A stretch of 64,000 bases of DNA from SSF14 sp037045585 (GTDB lineage: Bacteria > Actinomycetota > Acidimicrobiia > Acidimicrobiales > Microtrichaceae): NCBI GenBank assembly GCA_037045585.1, contig JBAOIR010000024.1, positions 71,783 through 135,782 of the forward strand, read 5' to 3'. Below are positions 62,044 through 64,000 of this stretch, in pieces. Position 1 is the stretch's first letter. Every line of letters begins with the position of its first letter. The translations under genes were made by a program, and so were the position numbers. Below the pieces are notes generated by a model. The model searched no databases. It was given only the letters and a program-made list of their open reading frames with translations, and was not told where the DNA came from.

Positions 62044-63005
62044 ATGACCGAGCAGATCTACCGGGGCCCCCCGTCCGCCCGCTGCCGGTGCCACGGCACT
62101 GCACCCGGGCGCGTTCGACGGCGAGACCGTGTTCGTCACCGGTGGCGGCACCGGCCTCGGTAAGGCGATCGCGTCGGAGTTCGCCCGGCTCGGTGCGAAC
62201 CTCGTCATCGCGTCGCGCAAGCCCGAGCACCTCGAGGCCGGCATCGACGCGATCTCGTCGCTCGGCGGCGAGGTGCTGACCGTCGCCTGCGACATCCGCG
62301 AACCCGATTCCATCGCCGCAGCGTTCGACGCCGCCGAGGAGCGCTTCGGCCGCCCCGGCGTGTTCATCAACAACGCGGCCGCCAACTTCCCGGTACCGGC
62401 CGAGGACATGTCGCCCAACGCGTGGCGCACCGTCGTCGACATCACGCTCAACGGCACGTTCTTCTGCTGCCGCGAGTTCGGGCGACGTCACATCGAGGCG
62501 GGCACCTCGGCGTCGATCGTGAACATCGGAGCGTCCTACGCGTGGACCGGCGGCCCCGGGTTCGCCCATTCGTCGGCGGCGAAGGCCGGGGTGAAGAATC
62601 TCTCGGAGACCCTCGCCGTCGAATGGGGTCCGTTCGGCATCCAGGTCAACTGCCTGGTGCCCGGCCTGTTCCCCCACGAGGACATGACCGCCGACATCAA
62701 GGGCAACCTCACCGGAACCTCCGACAAGGACGTCTGCCAGCCGGTGCTCCGGACCGGCGAGCGTCAGGAGTTGGGGTGGGCGGCGACGTTCCTCGCCTCG
62801 CCGTACGCTCGCTACATCAGCGGTCACACCCTGGTCGTCGACGGCGCCAACTGGCAGCGCCGCGCTGGTGCACCCTCCGGTCATCCCGATCCGCGCCCAG
62901 ATGGGCCGCGGCCCCTTCGACCCGAACCCGCCCAAGCCGGGGTTCGCGCCTGCGAGGAGCGACGCCAGCGTCGCTCCTCGCACTACAAAACCCCGGCGCT
63001 TCTAG
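62044..63005 (+). pseudogene. SDR (2,4-dienoyl-CoA reductase-like), with three frameshifts
   Basis: The normal start MTEQIYRGP is at 62044, but the frame shifts at the G4C6 run near 62066-62072 (then PVRPLPVP) and again near 62093 (then TALHPGAFDGETVFVTGGGT). A long intact stretch follows: cofactor motif TGGGTGLGKAIASEF, NNAA, and the SSAAKAG lysine region. A third shift near 62858-62866 precedes the family-typical end LVHPPVIPIRAQMGRGPF, which runs to a TAG in the palindrome region. Each break is a single base, so sequence error is likely. Coupled to the enoyl-CoA hydratase. Confidence 0.8.
62951..62982. repeat. Palindrome, TGCGAGGAGCGAC-arm family
   Basis: Perfect 15-bp arms (TGCGAGGAGCGACGC / GCGTCGCTCCTCGCA) around 2 nt, flanked by GGGGTT (62939-62944) on the left and AAAACCCC (62987-62994) on the right. 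Same core as the palindrome at 15283-15328, and again between two convergent genes. Confidence 0.82.
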
Positions 63006-63810
63006 CGCATCAAGCTCGCCGCCGTTGACCATGAGCGACTGGCCCGTGATCATGCGGGCGTGGTCGGACAGGAAGAACGTGACGGCGTCGGCGACGTCCT
63101 CGTCGGCGACGATCTCGCCGAGCGGGATGCCGGCTTCGATCTCGGCCTTCACCTCGTCGCCGGGGATGCCGCGTTCCGACGCCTGCCAGTCGACGTACAT
63201 CTGCACCGGCGGACCCCACATCCAGCTGGGCACCACCGTGTTGACGCGGATCTTGTCGGGCCCGAACTCCTTGGCCAGGTGGAACATCGCCGTCAGCAGT
63301 GCGCCCTTGGAGGCGGCGTAGCCGATCTGCGCGATGAGGAACAGCCAGATCGACCGCGAGCCGATCCCCGTAGCACGACCGAACCGCCGCCGGCTTCCTT
63401 GAGCGCCGGGGCCGCGGCCTTCACCATCTGGAGCGAACCGATCAGGTTGATGTCCATCGACTTGCGGATGCGGTTCATGCTCGACGCCGAGAGGTTGCCC
63501 ATCGTGCTCTTCGTAGGCAGCGATCTGGGCGATGCCGTCGAGGCGGCCGAACTTCTCAACTGGCGTGGGCGACGATGGCCTCGCACGCTGCTTCGTCGGC
63601 GATGTCGGTCGGCACATAGGCGACGCGTTCGCCGGTCGGGTCGAGCTCTTCGGCCACGGCCTGCAGCTGCGACTCGGTGCGGGCACCGATCACGAGGTTG
63701 GCCCCGTCGTTGAAGATGGCCGTGGCTACTTCCTTGCCGAGACCGGTGCCGACGCCGGTGACGATGATGGCCTTGCTGGCCAGGAGCCCCGACGCGCTGT
63801 CGTTCGCCAT
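63002..63810 (-). pseudogene. SDR-family oxidoreductase, with three or four frameshifts
   Basis: Starts at ATG 63810 (MANDSASGLLASKAIIVTG, then VGTGLGKEVATAIF). The frame breaks near 63557-63563 (then VEKFGRLDGIAQIAAY), near 63506-63514 (then KSTMGNLSASS and SMDINLIGSLQMVKAA) and near 63366-63376 (then GSRSIWLFLIAQIGYAASKG, with the catalytic Tyr and Lys). A fourth near 63015 would give the ending SLMR with TAG at 63002-63004. All domains of a classical SDR of about 265 residues are present in order. Convergent with the other SDR. Confidence 0.78.
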
Positions 63811-63882
63811 GGATTGTTCCCCCGATTGGTGAGTGGCGGTTGGTGGTGCCGCCCGAATTGGCCGTCACCGTAGCCTGGCGTG

Positions 63883-64000
63883 GTGAACGACTTCGAACCT
63901 CCTGCCTCCCAAGGCCCTGACCGTCATCCGGCTCCGACTCCTCGCCCCGGCCGGATTCGTGATCGTGGTGCTCCTGGTCGGGGCCGTCGCCGCGTCGGTG
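63883..64000 (+). CDS. Partial membrane-protein gene at the window edge, possibly frameshifted
   Basis: TAGCCT at 63871-63876 is 6 nt before a GTG that opens NDFEPPASQG. A convincing N-terminal membrane segment (KALTVIRLRLLAPAGFVIVVLLVG) reads from 63911 in another frame, so one base is probably wrong in the CCTGCCTCCC stretch. Truncated by the window end; family unknown. Confidence 0.42.
   Translation, partial: MNDFEPPASQGPDRHPAPTPRPGRIRDRGAPGRGRRRVG

Noticed and set aside
1..64000. tRNA, rRNA or riboswitch genes
   Set aside because: Gaps between genes are short and none showed a tRNA cloverleaf or a recognisable riboswitch core by eye.

Overview
The window is GC-rich, densely coded chromosomal DNA from an actinobacterium. 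The best guess is the class Acidimicrobiia (Ilumatobacter-like). This is an inference from the gene set: F420-linked enzymes (a DDN-type nitroreductase and an LLM-class oxidoreductase), a DUF222/13E12 HNH protein, DUF2236 and DUF1214 proteins, LtrA, a Mycobacterium DesA3-like desaturase with its reductase, and abundant TetR/PaaX/AraC/MerR regulators. No rRNA, tRNA, CRISPR array, prophage or intact insertion sequence was recognised.

Layout. 0-3.4 kb: PaaX-type regulator divergent from a fatty-acid desaturase/enoyl-CoA hydratase pair, then a membrane protein. 3.4-11 kb: mostly minus strand, with MsrB, an M15 peptidase, a GH5 lipoprotein, a two-gene oxidative phosphonate module (phnY-phnZ), a CAP-domain lipoprotein, an aldo/keto reductase and a DEAD-box helicase. 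11-15.3 kb: LCCL-domain lipoprotein, FAH-family enzyme, DUF1214 protein and a frameshifted sulfotransferase. 15.3-24.8 kb: AraC/VOC and TetR/nitroreductase divergent pairs, geranylgeranyl-reductase-like protein, PQQ-type sugar dehydrogenase, PilZ protein, MFS exporter and a diiron desaturase-like protein. 24.8-33.5 kb: 13E12 HNH gene with a duplicated 3' remnant, SDR, Tat-exported phosphoesterase, AlkB, FetAB-type transporter and DUF2236. 33.6-38.2 kb: PLP decarboxylase, acyl-CoA desaturase plus ferredoxin reductase and a divergent MerR regulator with CAGT-N4-ACTG sites. 38.3-47.7 kb: nitrobindin-like protein, a 40-residue lipopeptide unit, LtrA, a hydantoin/dihydropyrimidine operon, two sugar kinases and a drug exporter. 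47.7-52.4 kb: Pro/Thr-rich membrane protein, GDPD, intradiol dioxygenase, FkbM methyltransferase and an RNase HI-SLOG fusion. 52.5-59.9 kb: a complete Mrp Na+/H+ antiporter operon (mrpA-B fused, then C to G), translationally coupled to a DUF4041 protein with a degenerate T5orf172 nuclease-like domain. 59.9-64 kb: RlmG, enoyl-CoA hydratase and two heavily frameshifted SDR genes.

Three window-wide patterns stand out. At least fifteen genes have a TANNNT box 6-9 nt before an ATG/GTG, which predicts leaderless transcripts. A family of long perfect or near-perfect palindromes sits in several intergenic gaps and sometimes supplies stop codons to converging genes. More than a dozen single-base frameshifts interrupt otherwise well-conserved genes. 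They often lie at G/C runs and cluster at 28-41 kb and 60-64 kb, so many are probably sequence errors rather than true pseudogenes.
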